The notes beneath the pieces were generated by a model, which searched no databases, was not told the origin of the DNA, and saw only the letters and a list, made by a program, of their open reading frames with translations. Positions 46,769 through 56,421 of a stretch of 64,000 bases of DNA are shown one piece after another. Position numbers and translations under genes: made by a program. Origin of the DNA: Methanobacterium sp. BRmetb2 (GTDB taxonomy: Archaea; Methanobacteriota; Methanobacteria; Methanobacteriales; Methanobacteriaceae); contig CP022705.1 of the NCBI GenBank assembly GCA_003491285.1, positions 2,109,135-2,173,134 of the forward strand, in the 5' to 3' direction. The first letter of the stretch is position 1, and every line of letters starts with the position of its first letter.

Positions 46769-47278
46769 TTATTTTTTTAACGGTTCTATACGAAGAAGTA
46801 GTTCTTCTTCGTGGCTGGATTCACCGAATAGGTCACGGGTAAAGTATGATGATTTTTTAATGTCGCAGTTTAAATCTTGGCTAATTTTCTTGAATAAGTT
46901 CATTGACGCCTGGTTTGATGGTGTTACTGTAGTTTCAATGTATTTTATCTCTTGAAGTTCTCTTCTCTGGAGTATTTGATGTATCATCTTGCTGGCCAGT
47001 CCCTGTCCCCTCATGGAGGGTGCTACTGCCACCTGCCATATAAAAAGAGTATCATCTCTCTGAGGTTTAATATATGCAGAAACGTACCCTACCACCTGGT
47101 TGTCATATTTTGTCACGATACTTGTTCTATTAAAGTGTGCACATACCAGTAGATAGGAATATAATGAATTAATGTCCAGTGGTTGGCTTCTTTTTACCAA
47201 GTTATAAATCTGATTTGCGTCATCTAATCCCGGTTTTTGAAACTTCATAGACCTACTTTTTCTTTTTTCTGAATCCAT
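46769..47278 (-). CDS. ectA: Diaminobutyrate acetyltransferase EctA
   Basis: EctA is a GNAT enzyme that acetylates diaminobutyrate with acetyl-CoA. The 169-residue protein has the acetyl-CoA loop VAVAPSMRGQGLASKMI and the EctA-typical start KPGLDDANQIYNLVKRSQPL with DINSLYSYLLVCAHF, and TVTPSNQASMNLFKKI later. It may begin at a second ATG (MKFQKPG) 10 codons in; the first ATG lies 2 bases after AAGGT and the second has only a weak site. It is the first gene of the ectABC operon, and a TATA box lies upstream at about 47371-47387. No aspartokinase gene for this pathway is present. Confidence 0.93.
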   Translation of the reverse strand: MDSEKRKSRSMKFQKPGLDDANQIYNLVKRSQPLDINSLYSYLLVCAHFNRTSIVTKYDNQVVGYVSAYIKPQRDDTLFIWQVAVAPSMRGQGLASKMIHQILQRRELQEIKYIETTVTPSNQASMNLFKKISQDLNCDIKKSSYFTRDLFGESSHEEELLLRIEPLKK

Positions 47279-47956
47279 ATACCTTTTTATCTATTCCATT
47301 CTTTAAATATTATTCGGCAAAAATGGACATTATTTAAACTTTGAAATGGATTTGGGTCATAAATAAACATTTTTTATATATATATTCCATTATAATATTT
47401 CTTTTTCATTTTTTATTATAAACATCCTGCATGTGTGAAATTAAGTCATAATCATCATTACCTACACTCTAAGTGGGTGTAAATCTGATGTTTTCGGTAG
47501 TTTAAAATGTTCTATTCTTTTTCGCTAAACCATTATATACCGAAGGTCATATCATTTTCTCTAATTCCCATTAAAAATTAAAAAATCCAAACCAGTAAAA
47601 CTCCACTAATACAATAAAAAAGAGAGTTAAATCAAACATATTTTTTCAATTTGAAGAATAATGTTAGAGATCGAATTTTTACTTTCTAATAGGTGCTATT
47701 AACCAAGATCACAAAAAGAGATCAAATTTTTTCGTTATGATATATAAAAGCTATTTAAATACTCCAATCACCCCAATCGAAATTATTAAATGGAATAATA
47801 AAAATATTAATATCAAGATTAGTTCATAGAATGCAGTTGGTTAATTAATCTACAAATTAGCAATAGAATCCAAGTAACTAATAAAAGATAATTAAAGCAA
47901 TATAAATCGCCAATCATATTCTTCAGAAAAAAAATTTTCGTAGTCGGGGGTTGAAT
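47279..47956. other. Intergenic region with ectA promoter (678 bp)
   Basis: The spacer between ectA (minus) and the MEDS kinase (plus) has no coding frame. On the minus strand an AT-alternating TATA box at 47371-47387 lies 93-109 bases upstream of the ectA start, giving a 5' leader of about 75 bases. A second TATA-like element near 47540 is also on the minus strand. The plus-strand promoter was not resolved. Confidence 0.4.
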
Positions 47957-49723
47957 ATGGAATCTGGAGACCTTTTAGGGGAAGTAACTGATCTAAAACC
48001 TGGAAATCATATCTGCTGTTTTTACAAAAAAGAGAAGGATCATAAAAAACTAATAACATCCTATATTATCCATGGATTAGAAAAAGGGGAAAAAGTATTA
48101 TACATCCTGGATAAACACGATCTTGAAACCATAACCAGATACCTCAAAGAAACTGTAAATGTTAAAGATTACATCCAGACCGGCCAGCTCGTTTTCCTAT
48201 ATTCTAAAGATGTTTATACTCCAAAAGGTTTTTTTAAACCAGAACTTATGCTTAGAAATCTTCAAAAAATCTATGATGAAACATTAAAACAGGGCTACTC
48301 TGCACTTAGAGGTACAGGTGAGATGAGCTGGATTCTTAATGGAATAGATAGCTTTGAAAAGTTACTGGAATATGAAAATAAATTAAACGATTTTTTAAAG
48401 GGTAAAAAATTCTATGCATTATGCCAGTACAATATCAATGATTTTAATAAAAATTTTCTCCTAGACATTTTATTGTTCCATCCATTAATAGCCATTGGAC
48501 CTAAAATATATAATAACTTTTATTACATCCCCACAGAAGAATATAAAGGTAATATTTTTCCTGATTCCACATTTGATAGCTGGATTGAGAATTTAAAAAG
48601 TAGAGGACGCTATGAAGAACAATTAAAGATCAGCAGGAAACGTTACAAAAATCTATTCGAAAACAGCCCCATATCCCTATGGGAAGGAGATTTTTCCCAG
48701 GGAAAACAGCTTATTGATGATTTAAAGGTTAGAGGTGTTAAAAACTTCCAAGAATATTTTGACCAACACCCAGAAACAGTTCAAAAACTGGCAAAAACAG
48801 TTAAAATAGTAGATGTGAATAAAAAAACACTAGAATTATATGATGCAGATAATATCGCCGAATTCAAAAACTATTTACCCCATTTATTCACTCCTAAGTC
48901 AATTGAAATCTTTAAAAAGGAACTCGTATCCATAGCCAACAATAAAAAATCATTCTATGGCGAAGCTGTTACTAAAACTTTAAAAGGAGATAAAAAATTT
49001 GTTATGTTGAATTTTTTTGCATCTCCCGGATACGATCACGACTATTCCAAGGTTATAATATCTATAATTGATTTAACCCATCACAAGAAAATAGAAGATG
49101 AACTTAAAGACGCCAACCATAAAAATGAAATGCTCCTCAAAGAGATTCACCACCGGGTTAAAAATAATATGCAGATCATATCCTCAATCCTCAACCTTCA
49201 ATCACTTTTTTTAGAGGACAAAAAATTACAGGAAGCCTTAAATGACTGTAAAAATCGGGTAAAGTCCATGGGTTTTATCCATGAAAAGTTGTACAGTTCT
49301 GGAGATTTCTCCCAAATTAATATGGAGGATTATGTTAATACACTGTCTGCTGAAATATTCAAATCTTACCGCGCTAGTACACACCAGTTAAGACTGGAAA
49401 TGGATATAGAAAATATTAAACTGGACATTAATCAGGCCATTCCCACGGGCTTAATAATAAATGAATTACTGACTAATTCCATAAAATACGCATTTCCCCA
49501 TAAAAAGGGACATATAAAAATCAAGATAAAAGCTGTAAATGGCTCCATATTAATGTGGATAAAAGATGATGGGATAGGTTTTCCAACTGATTTTGACATA
49601 GTTAAAACCGAAACTTTAGGATTGCAGCTGGTAAGTAGTCTGGTTTCACAGTTGGAGGGAACAATATCATTGGATAAAAGCAAAGGCACTGAATTTTTCA
49701 TAAAATTTCCCTATAGAGCCTAA
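47957..49723 (+). CDS. MEDS-PAS sensor histidine kinase (HisKA_2)
   Basis: A soluble kinase of 588 residues. Residues about 10-190 form a MEDS domain (methanogen/methylotroph DcmR sensory domain): LKPGNHICCFYKKEKDHKKL, with GEKVLYILDKHD and GYSALRGTGEMSWIL, which in this family binds a C1 or halogenated compound or flavin-like ligand. A PAS-like region follows at about 215-370. The HisKA_2 helix EIHHRVKNNMQIISSIL has H398-H399 and HATPase_c ends with DDGIGFPTDFD and LGLQLVSSL. GGGGG lies 5 bases before the ATG at 47957. It is the smallest of the seven kinases and the only one with MEDS. Confidence 0.88.
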   Translation: MESGDLLGEVTDLKPGNHICCFYKKEKDHKKLITSYIIHGLEKGEKVLYILDKHDLETITRYLKETVNVKDYIQTGQLVFLYSKDVYTPKGFFKPELMLRNLQKIYDETLKQGYSALRGTGEMSWILNGIDSFEKLLEYENKLNDFLKGKKFYALCQYNINDFNKNFLLDILLFHPLIAIGPKIYNNFYYIPTEEYKGNIFPDSTFDSWIENLKSRGRYEEQLKISRKRYKNLFENSPISLWEGDFSQGKQLIDDLKVRGVKNFQEYFDQHPETVQKLAKTVKIVDVNKKTLELYDADNIAEFKNYLPHLFTPKSIEIFKKELVSIANNKKSFYGEAVTKTLKGDKKFVMLNFFASPGYDHDYSKVIISIIDLTHHKKIEDELKDANHKNEMLLKEIHHRVKNNMQIISSILNLQSLFLEDKKLQEALNDCKNRVKSMGFIHEKLYSSGDFSQINMEDYVNTLSAEIFKSYRASTHQLRLEMDIENIKLDINQAIPTGLIINELLTNSIKYAFPHKKGHIKIKIKAVNGSILMWIKDDGIGFPTDFDIVKTETLGLQLVSSLVSQLEGTISLDKSKGTEFFIKFPYRA

Positions 49724-49822
49724 ACTTTAGAAATTCTCAATTAAATCAGATTTTCTATTTATGAATATTGAAACTGGGCTAAGTTACCAGATAAAAATAC
49801 TTTACTTTATAAAAGTGGCTTG

Positions 49823-50098
49823 TTATCTGGATTTATATTTATTTTCAAAACTTCTCCAGGACTTGGCTATATATGGTTCACATTTGTCCAGTTCAGTTAA
49901 AAGACAAACCCGTATAGTATAACTTTTAACTTCCTTTTTTTCCTCTAATTTTTTGCTAATATTTGAATAAACCTTATCTAATATATTTTTTTTCTCCTCT
50001 ACAGAATAACCAGCATCAATGGTTGCTTTCTCCAGAGATTTCCTTATCTTGGTAGGTTGATATGATTCTATGCTCCCTCTCTTTTTTACAACTTTCAC
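49823..50098 (-). CDS. Stand-alone ATP-cone domain protein
   Basis: The 91 residues are nearly all one ATP-cone domain: VVKKRGSIESYQPTKIRKSL at the start and a four-helix remainder with EEKKNILDKVYSNISKKL. In ribonucleotide reductases and NrdR, this domain binds ATP or dATP to switch activity. Here it stands alone, without a reductase domain or the zinc ribbon of NrdR; such free ATP-cones occur in methanogens, but their partners are not known. The ATG is placed directly after the usual spacer. Confidence 0.75.
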   Translation of the reverse strand: MKVVKKRGSIESYQPTKIRKSLEKATIDAGYSVEEKKNILDKVYSNISKKLEEKKEVKSYTIRVCLLTELDKCEPYIAKSWRSFENKYKSR

Positions 50099-50460
50099 TG
50101 TACCACCTGAATTTCAGTTATGATTACTAATATGTTTATCATATCATAAATTTTATGCAGATATTTATGTGAGGAATATTAAGTTTCCTTTTACACGAAT
50201 ACTTCTACTTTAAAACTTCTAATATTTTGCTGGTAATCATCCAGATAATTATAGAAGAAGGAAGTCTCGCCGGGTTTTAATGGGTAAAGATAATTTATAG
50301 TTATAAATTGAACTAACTATACTCTGTATTGCCATAAACAATTTTTATATATATTATAAGCTTAAAAAGCATGTTGATTTAAAATTTATATAAAATAAGA
50401 ATTAGCAGCTTAAAAGGGGAATATTATTGAATAAAAAAATAAAATTATTAATTTAAATCC
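50099..50460. other. AT-rich intergenic region, no gene seen
   Basis: This 362-bp stretch lies between the end of the broken lipoprotein gene and the ATP-cone gene start. No frame longer than a few codons with a ribosome-binding site was seen. A GGGG-TTG pair near 50416-50430 opens only nine codons. TATA-like DNA at about 50345-50360 may belong to the ATP-cone promoter or be fortuitous. Confidence 0.35.
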
Positions 50461-50918
50461 TCATATTTTATCGATGTACATAGTGGCAAAGTTAAAACCA
50501 CGCCCAGAATAACTAAAACTTTCCCCAGGATCTGTGCTGGTGAAACTCAGGCTCACTGTGGAGACACCGCTTAATTTTCCATAGACTACGATTTTATCAC
50601 CTTTTTGGAGGTTGTCTTTTTGATCCTCAAAATCGAACGGGATATCTGCTACTACAATACCCTGTGTGGTGCTGTTGGAGTCTGGATCTCCTAATAAATG
50701 GTATCGTCCGTGCTCCCCACACCAGTTAAGACCTGACCTGTAAATTTAATATCTTTATTCCTGTAATTTTCCGGATTATTAACCAACTCCTGAAGTGTTA
50801 CCTCCTCTGCTGAAGTTTTATAATCTGTTTCATTGGTAGAAACTGTACAACCGCTTACAGCCACCACCACAATTACTAAAAAGATAAACCAATAGATCCC
50901 TTTTAAGTTCTTTGTCAT
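50461..50918 (-). pseudogene. OB-fold lipoprotein gene with a one-base frameshift
   Basis: The first frame (50918 to 50691) encodes a lipoprotein signal (FLVIVVVAVSGC) and the start of a tDNA_anti-like OB fold: EVTLQELVNNPENYRNKDI followed by KFTGQVLTGVG, then a stop. Reading in the next frame continues the domain: HLLGDPDSNSTTQGIVVADI, KGDKIVVYGKLSGVSTVSLS, and ends FNFATMYIDKI at TGA 50461-50463. The two frames differ by one base near 50695-50715. The intact protein would have about 152 residues. It is a paralogue of the membrane OB protein at 20276 (ISFKELNKNP versus VTLQELVNNP). It may be a recent pseudogene or a sequencing error. Confidence 0.75.
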
Positions 50919-51115
50919 TTTACATGTCTCCTGCTTTAAACTGGATATTGTCTATTAATATGTTTATTATCCTAATTATTTTTGTATAAAATAACCCCTT
51001 TTTAATAAATTATATTTAATAAAGAATTCATAAAATATATGATATAGGCTAAAACATAAAAAAAGAATTTTTTACATATTTTGTTTAGTAAAAATCTAGA
51101 CATTTGGGGGTTAAA

Positions 51116-53614
51116 ATGGTAAAAATTCTAGTGGTGGAAGACGAATATGTAGAGGCACTTGATATAAAAAAGAGCTTAGAATCTTTTGGTTATCAGGTCC
51201 CCTGCATTGTCGCCCATGGTGAAGAAGCCAGCGAGAAGGCTCACCAGATTAAGCCAGACCTTATTTTAATGGATATTGTTCTTAAGGGAAATGTTGATGG
51301 TATCGACGCTGCTTTTAAAATTAAGGAATTGGACATTCCAGTGGTTTACCTAACAGCCCACAGCGAAGAACCTACAGTCAAACGTGCTAAACTTACTGAA
51401 CCCTTTGGATATTTATTAAAACCTTTTCAGGCCAAAGAATTGTCATTGACCATTGAAATGGCCCTATACAAAGCTAAAATGGAAAAGAATATCAAGAAAA
51501 ATCAGGAAAAATTCCGCCTATTGTATGAAAATGCCCCCCTTCCTTATCACTCTATAAATAGCGATGGAATAATTTTAGACGTGAATGAAACCTGGCTTAC
51601 GAAGATGGGGTTCAAACGGGGGGAGGTTTTAGGTCGCTTTTTCATCGAATTTTTAACTCCTGCTTCGCAAAAAAAATTTAAAACAAATTTTCCCCAGTTT
51701 AAAAAAACAGGTCAGATTTCCAATTTTGAACTAAAATTGGTTAAAAAAGATGGTACAATCATAACCACCTTATTTGAAGGGAAAGTATCCTATGACCTGG
51801 ATGGTAAATTTAAACACACCAACTGCATATTCCAGGATATCACCCAGAGCCGGAAAGCTTATCATGAACTGGAAAAAAGTAAAGAAAAATTAAAAGGGGT
51901 CTTAAATGCTTCCAGCGATTCTATATTTCTTATAGACACTTCAGGCATACTTATCCAGGTAAATGATGCAGTGGCCAGAAGATTTAATGTCACTCTCTCC
52001 GATATGATCGGATCACACATCAAAGATTTCATTCCCGAAGAGGTGTTTAAAAACAGGTGGAAGTATTTTAAAAAAGCTATTGATACGGGAGAGGAAGTTT
52101 TTTTTGAGGATAAAAGAGATGAGACATATTTTGCCCATTATGCATATCCTATTGAAGTAGATGGTCAGGTTAATTTTTTGGCGGTTTACAGTAGAGATAT
52201 TACTCAACAAAAGCTTGCAGAAGATAAAATTAGAGAAAGTGAAGCCAGATATAGGTTAATCAGTGAAACCATACCCGTAGCAGTATACAGTAGCCAGCCT
52301 GATGAAAAATCTACCAATATTCTGATCTCTGGAAAGATCAGACAGTTAACTGGATATAATAGGGATGAATTCATAGAAAACCCTGATTTATGGTCGTCAA
52401 TTATTCATCCAGATGATGTGGAAGACGTTTGGAATGAAATTAAGAAACAACGCCGTGATAAATCAATTCTAGATATTGAATATAGAATAAAAACACGTAA
52501 TGGAAAAATTAAATGGATTAGGGATAGGGCTACGCCAGTTATGAATGAAAAAGGAACAATTATCCAGATTAATGGTTTTATGGAAGATATCAGTCAACGC
52601 AAAAAGATGGAAGATGACCTTAAATCACAATTCCTATTCTTCCAAAACCTGATTGATATTATACCTTACCCTATCTTCTATAAAGACTCTGATTATATTT
52701 ATCAGGGATGCAACCAGGCATTTGAAAATTTCATTGGAAAATCCCGGGATGAAATCATCGGTAAGACTGACTACCAAATATATCCTCCTAAACTGGCAGC
52801 TAATTATCAAGAAAAGGACTGGAAATTATTCCAAAATCCCGGAACACAAGTTTACGAGGCACCTGTAACCTATGCTGATGGCACCCAGCATATAGTAATT
52901 TTTAACAAAGCTACTTATTCTGAAGAGAATAATAATACAGCGGGTCTTATTGGTATAATGGTAGATATAACTGATCGAAAAGAGTTTGAAGATAAATTAA
53001 AAGATTCCCTTAAGGAAAAAGAGTCATTAATAAGGGAAATCCATCATAGGGTTAAAAATAATATGCAGATCATATCCAGTCTACTCTCTCTACAACTTGA
53101 CTATGTGGATGACTCTAAATCTTATGAACTGTTTCAGGAAAGCAGAAACCGGGTAAAGTCCATGGCTATGATCCATGAAAAACTCTACATGGCGGATGAA
53201 TTATCTAAGATTGATTTTCAGGATTTTATTGAAAATTTATTATTCGAACTTTTCGCCAACTATGGGGTAAGCTCCCATATCAGTAAAAATATCTATGTAA
53301 AAGAGGTAGAACTAGACATTTCAACTGCAGTTCCCTGTGCACTTATTATAAATGAACTGGTCACCAACTCTATAAAACATGCCTTTTCCCATGAACGTTC
53401 TGGCGAGGTCAGGGTCAGCTTCCATAAAAGTTATGATAATTTGGTGCTAAAAGTTAGTGATAATGGAGTAGGATTACCTGAGGATATTGACTTTAAAAAT
53501 ACTAAAACTCTGGGCCTGCAACTGGTAAACACATTAGTTAAACAATTAGAAGGAAAAATTGAACTGGACCGTAGCCAGGGCACCTGCTTTATAATTACCT
53601 TCAAAAGCCCCTAA
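51116..53614 (+). CDS. Receiver-PAS hybrid histidine kinase (HisKA_2)
   Basis: An 832-residue cytoplasmic hybrid with the receiver at the N-terminus. Residues 1-120 are a CheY-like receiver with VVEDE, the phosphorylation site D53 (LILMDIVLKG) and K102 in LLKPF. PAS domains follow at about 130-250, 260-375, 385-505 and 515-630. The HisKA_2 helix EIHHRVKNNMQIISSLL has H643-H644, and HATPase_c ends with DNGVGLPEDID and LGLQLVNTL. A receiver in front of a kinase suggests that another kinase feeds it. The ATG 51116 is chosen because GGGGG lies 5 bases upstream; a frame from 51104 is longer by four residues. Confidence 0.9.
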   Translation: MVKILVVEDEYVEALDIKKSLESFGYQVPCIVAHGEEASEKAHQIKPDLILMDIVLKGNVDGIDAAFKIKELDIPVVYLTAHSEEPTVKRAKLTEPFGYLLKPFQAKELSLTIEMALYKAKMEKNIKKNQEKFRLLYENAPLPYHSINSDGIILDVNETWLTKMGFKRGEVLGRFFIEFLTPASQKKFKTNFPQFKKTGQISNFELKLVKKDGTIITTLFEGKVSYDLDGKFKHTNCIFQDITQSRKAYHELEKSKEKLKGVLNASSDSIFLIDTSGILIQVNDAVARRFNVTLSDMIGSHIKDFIPEEVFKNRWKYFKKAIDTGEEVFFEDKRDETYFAHYAYPIEVDGQVNFLAVYSRDITQQKLAEDKIRESEARYRLISETIPVAVYSSQPDEKSTNILISGKIRQLTGYNRDEFIENPDLWSSIIHPDDVEDVWNEIKKQRRDKSILDIEYRIKTRNGKIKWIRDRATPVMNEKGTIIQINGFMEDISQRKKMEDDLKSQFLFFQNLIDIIPYPIFYKDSDYIYQGCNQAFENFIGKSRDEIIGKTDYQIYPPKLAANYQEKDWKLFQNPGTQVYEAPVTYADGTQHIVIFNKATYSEENNNTAGLIGIMVDITDRKEFEDKLKDSLKEKESLIREIHHRVKNNMQIISSLLSLQLDYVDDSKSYELFQESRNRVKSMAMIHEKLYMADELSKIDFQDFIENLLFELFANYGVSSHISKNIYVKEVELDISTAVPCALIINELVTNSIKHAFSHERSGEVRVSFHKSYDNLVLKVSDNGVGLPEDIDFKNTKTLGLQLVNTLVKQLEGKIELDRSQGTCFIITFKSP

Positions 53615-54256
53615 TTTTTAGAAATTAAGCTTTTTAAATTTAGTTATTCAATAGAGGATGTTTTTAAGAATTAGTCTTTTTAAGTTTTCAGTACATGACC
53701 ATTATTATATATTTGAGGCCCCATCGGGATAGGTTAAGAATTAGGACTTACAGGGTATTCTGGAGCCTCAAAAAGTAATAAAATTAGGCTAACTAACAGG
53801 GAGACTTCCCGGCTATATGTGTAGTTGGTTTAACTTTTTAGGGAAGTCCCCCCTTAATCTCTTTAAAGTGGATTCTCTAATTGGATGATGCGTAAACTGA
53901 AAATATTTTTGAAAACTTTATTTAGAATGATTGATCTTTGTGTTCTTGTGACTGTTTTCTATTAATCATAATATATATAGTTTGCTATTTAGGGTATTTT
54001 ATTCACTAAACACGAACTAATGTTGTAGAAATCAATTAAATAATTAGGTATGATAACTGTTTTATATAAAGAAAAAAAACCTGTTTAAAACAAAACATTT
54101 CCAAAATAAGCCCAGTTTAAAGCTTAAAAATTTAGTAATAACATTAATTAAATACACTCCGGAAAAATATAACTAAATTTAATAGGTATTATATACTAAA
54201 TCATGAACAATAAGGAAACCATATTCATGAACAATTTAACTAATTGAGTTTTCTCC
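53615..54256. other. Intergenic region with a structured, GC-richer segment
   Basis: The 642-bp spacer between two kinase genes has no coding frame. Its 5' half contains a GC-richer block at about 53712-53853 with two strong hairpins, described separately. The rest is AT-rich. Two copies of CATGAACAAT (about 54202 and 54226) lie in front of the next gene. Confidence 0.45.
53712..53853. ncRNA. Candidate structured RNA with two 8-bp hairpins
   Basis: In an AT-rich surround this 140-base block is GC-rich and has two perfect 8-bp stems. The first is TTTGAGGC (53712-53719) with GCCTCAAA (53765-53772), closing a 45-base loop. The second is GACTTCCC (53803-53810) with GGGAAGTC (53841-53848), closing a 30-base loop, which can extend by GGG/CCC with one bulged A. 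A TATA-like ATTATTATATATTT lies just before the first stem, but on the plus strand it would start transcription inside the first loop. On the minus strand a TATA element near 53965-53980 could serve. No known RNA family is recognised, and the strand is not determined. Confidence 0.45.
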
Positions 54257-56353
54257 ATGAAAGAAGAAAATCGTACATTTAAGAAAAATCTGTTAAAAAA
54301 AAATCAGAACTCAAAATTATTTAAAAGAATTTCTATTTTATCCATCATATTCTTGATTAGTTATATCACTATCGGGCTTCTTTTAAGCAACCAACCGTAT
54401 TTTTGCACAATTTTTGTCTATACCATGATAGCCATTCTCTACTTCATGGTTACATTTAGTTTGTTTCTGGCCACAAGACACGTTAAAAAATATGGACAAC
54501 GTACCCAGTTAGCCTGGGGCCTGTTAACATTCTCCGTACTATTGTCAACAGTAGCCAGTGTAATGTGGGCAATTATTATAATATATTTTAACTTAAATCC
54601 AGCTACTTCCGTAGCCGACCTCTTCTATCTACTTTTTTTCCCAGTATTTCTGTTGGGTATATTCGTATTTCCTTCAACCCGTAAAAACAACCACCAACGG
54701 TATAAAGCCTACTTTGATATTGGAATGGTCTTATTTTCAGCGTTCCTGGTTATTTACACCTTCTTTATATCTCCAGCAGCGGAGTTCTATCAGGGAGACC
54801 TTTTGAAATTAATATTCAGCCTGGCCTATGTAGTGGCAGGTTTATTACTTCTTTGGGCATTACTGGATTTGATATTTAACCGTATTAAAACAAATATGCA
54901 GACCCCTTTTATAATACTTGTACTGGGTATTTTTATTCTAACTATTACCTCCACCCTATATGCCTATCAGCTTATAACCGGAACTTACGTCCCGGGAGGT
55001 GCTGGAGATGTGGGTTGGCTTGTGGGTTATACAATTCTTGGCCTGGCTGGTGCTGCGCAGTTTACCAACTTTAATATAAATAGGAACAGACATATCACCA
55101 GGTTTTTGTCATGGCATTACTCATATCACTGGACACCATACCTGGCCCTGGCAGGAATATTTATATCCTACAGCCTGTTGATATGGGCGGTAAACACTTC
55201 CAATCCTAACTTACTTTTTCTAGAAGCAGGATCTGGGGTTTTAATATTCATGGTGATCACGCGCCAGATCGTGTCTATAAGAGAAAACAGGGATCTTTAT
55301 CACCAAGCCCAAAAAGAAATCAAGACCCGCCGTAAAGTAGAAGAATCACTGCAAAAATCTGAATCATTATACAGGACTATATTCGAAAATACAGGTACTG
55401 CAACTTTAATTATAGACAAAAAAAATAGATTATGTCTTACCAACTCTGAGTTTGAACGGATTACTGGTTATTCCCAAGAGGAAGTGTCAGAGAAAACCTG
55501 GCAAGACTTGGTAAGTAAAGAATCCCAAAAAATCATAGAAGAACTTCACAAAGATATGAACAGAGACTACGATCATACTCCTAGAACTGTTGAAATTAAG
55601 TTCATCGATAAAGAAGGAATAATCAAAGACGGATTTTTAATTTTTACGTTAATACCTGGCACTGAAGATTTTTTAGCGTCTCTTCTTGATATAACTCAAC
55701 GCAAAAAAGACCATGAACTGGTTAAAAAGTCTTTAAAAGAGAAGGAAGTTCTTTTAAAGGAGATTCACCACCGTGTGAAAAATAATTTAATGATCATATC
55801 CAGTCTTTTAAATCTTCAGTCCCATTACATTGATGATAAGGAACACCTTGAAATTTTCAGGGAAAGCCAGAGCCGGGCTAACTCCATGGCCTTAATCCAT
55901 GAAAGATTGTACAAGTCCAGCGACCTTAAAAGTATTGATTTTGGAGATTACATCCAAAATCTGGCTCGGGAAATATTTCATAGTTATTCTACCACCGACA
56001 GTGAAATAAATCTCATCGTGGATGTGGAGGAAGTTATGCTGGATATTGACAATGCCATACCTCTGGGTTTGATCCTCAACGAACTACTTACTAACAGCAT
56101 GAAATACGCTTTCCCTCAAGGTGAAAGTGGAGAAATTAAGGTTAAATTTTCTAAAAAAGATAAAACCTATACATTGATTGTGGAAGATAATGGGGTAGGT
56201 TTTCCCCCAAGATTTGACTATAAAAATACAGATTCGTTAGGTTTACAATTAATAAACAATTTAACAGCCCAGATCAGTGGCGAATTAGAATTAGATACAA
56301 CCAATGGAACTTGCTTTAAGATAGAGTTTTTGGAATCTGGCTTCCACGATTAA
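54257..56353 (+). CDS. Multi-TM PAS sensor histidine kinase (HisKA_2)
   Basis: A membrane kinase of 698 residues. About ten hydrophobic helices fill residues 25-345 (first ISILSIIFLISYITIGLLL), and a coiled linker (QKEIKTRRKVEESLQ) leads to a PAS domain at about 365-480 (TLIIDKKNRLCLTNSEFERI). The HisKA_2 helix EIHHRVKNNLMIISSLL has H504-H505, and HATPase_c ends with DNGVGFPPRFD and LGLQLINNL. The membrane portion resembles archaeal sensors of unknown ligand. The VKNNLMIISS form is shared with the kinase at 32567, so these two are the closest pair in the window. Confidence 0.88.
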   Translation: MKEENRTFKKNLLKKNQNSKLFKRISILSIIFLISYITIGLLLSNQPYFCTIFVYTMIAILYFMVTFSLFLATRHVKKYGQRTQLAWGLLTFSVLLSTVASVMWAIIIIYFNLNPATSVADLFYLLFFPVFLLGIFVFPSTRKNNHQRYKAYFDIGMVLFSAFLVIYTFFISPAAEFYQGDLLKLIFSLAYVVAGLLLLWALLDLIFNRIKTNMQTPFIILVLGIFILTITSTLYAYQLITGTYVPGGAGDVGWLVGYTILGLAGAAQFTNFNINRNRHITRFLSWHYSYHWTPYLALAGIFISYSLLIWAVNTSNPNLLFLEAGSGVLIFMVITRQIVSIRENRDLYHQAQKEIKTRRKVEESLQKSESLYRTIFENTGTATLIIDKKNRLCLTNSEFERITGYSQEEVSEKTWQDLVSKESQKIIEELHKDMNRDYDHTPRTVEIKFIDKEGIIKDGFLIFTLIPGTEDFLASLLDITQRKKDHELVKKSLKEKEVLLKEIHHRVKNNLMIISSLLNLQSHYIDDKEHLEIFRESQSRANSMALIHERLYKSSDLKSIDFGDYIQNLAREIFHSYSTTDSEINLIVDVEEVMLDIDNAIPLGLILNELLTNSMKYAFPQGESGEIKVKFSKKDKTYTLIVEDNGVGFPPRFDYKNTDSLGLQLINNLTAQISGELELDTTNGTCFKIEFLESGFHD

Positions 56354-56387
56354 AAAATCTATTTTTAATTAAAAGGGAAAATTAAAA

Positions 56388-56395
56388 TTTTTTTT
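56388..56395 (+). terminator. Oligo-T terminator after kinase gene
   Basis: A run of eight T residues lies 35 bases after the kinase stop at 56353, in front of the convergent CorC gene end. It fits an archaeal terminator on the plus strand. Confidence 0.4.
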
Positions 56396-56421
56396 AAGAA
56401 ATTAGCAGTTTATGGATAAAA

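Noticed and set aside
53712..53772. tRNA gene
   Set aside because: The 8-bp stem looked like an acceptor stem, but the enclosed length (61 bases) is too short, and there is no TPsiC arm sequence or anticodon stem.
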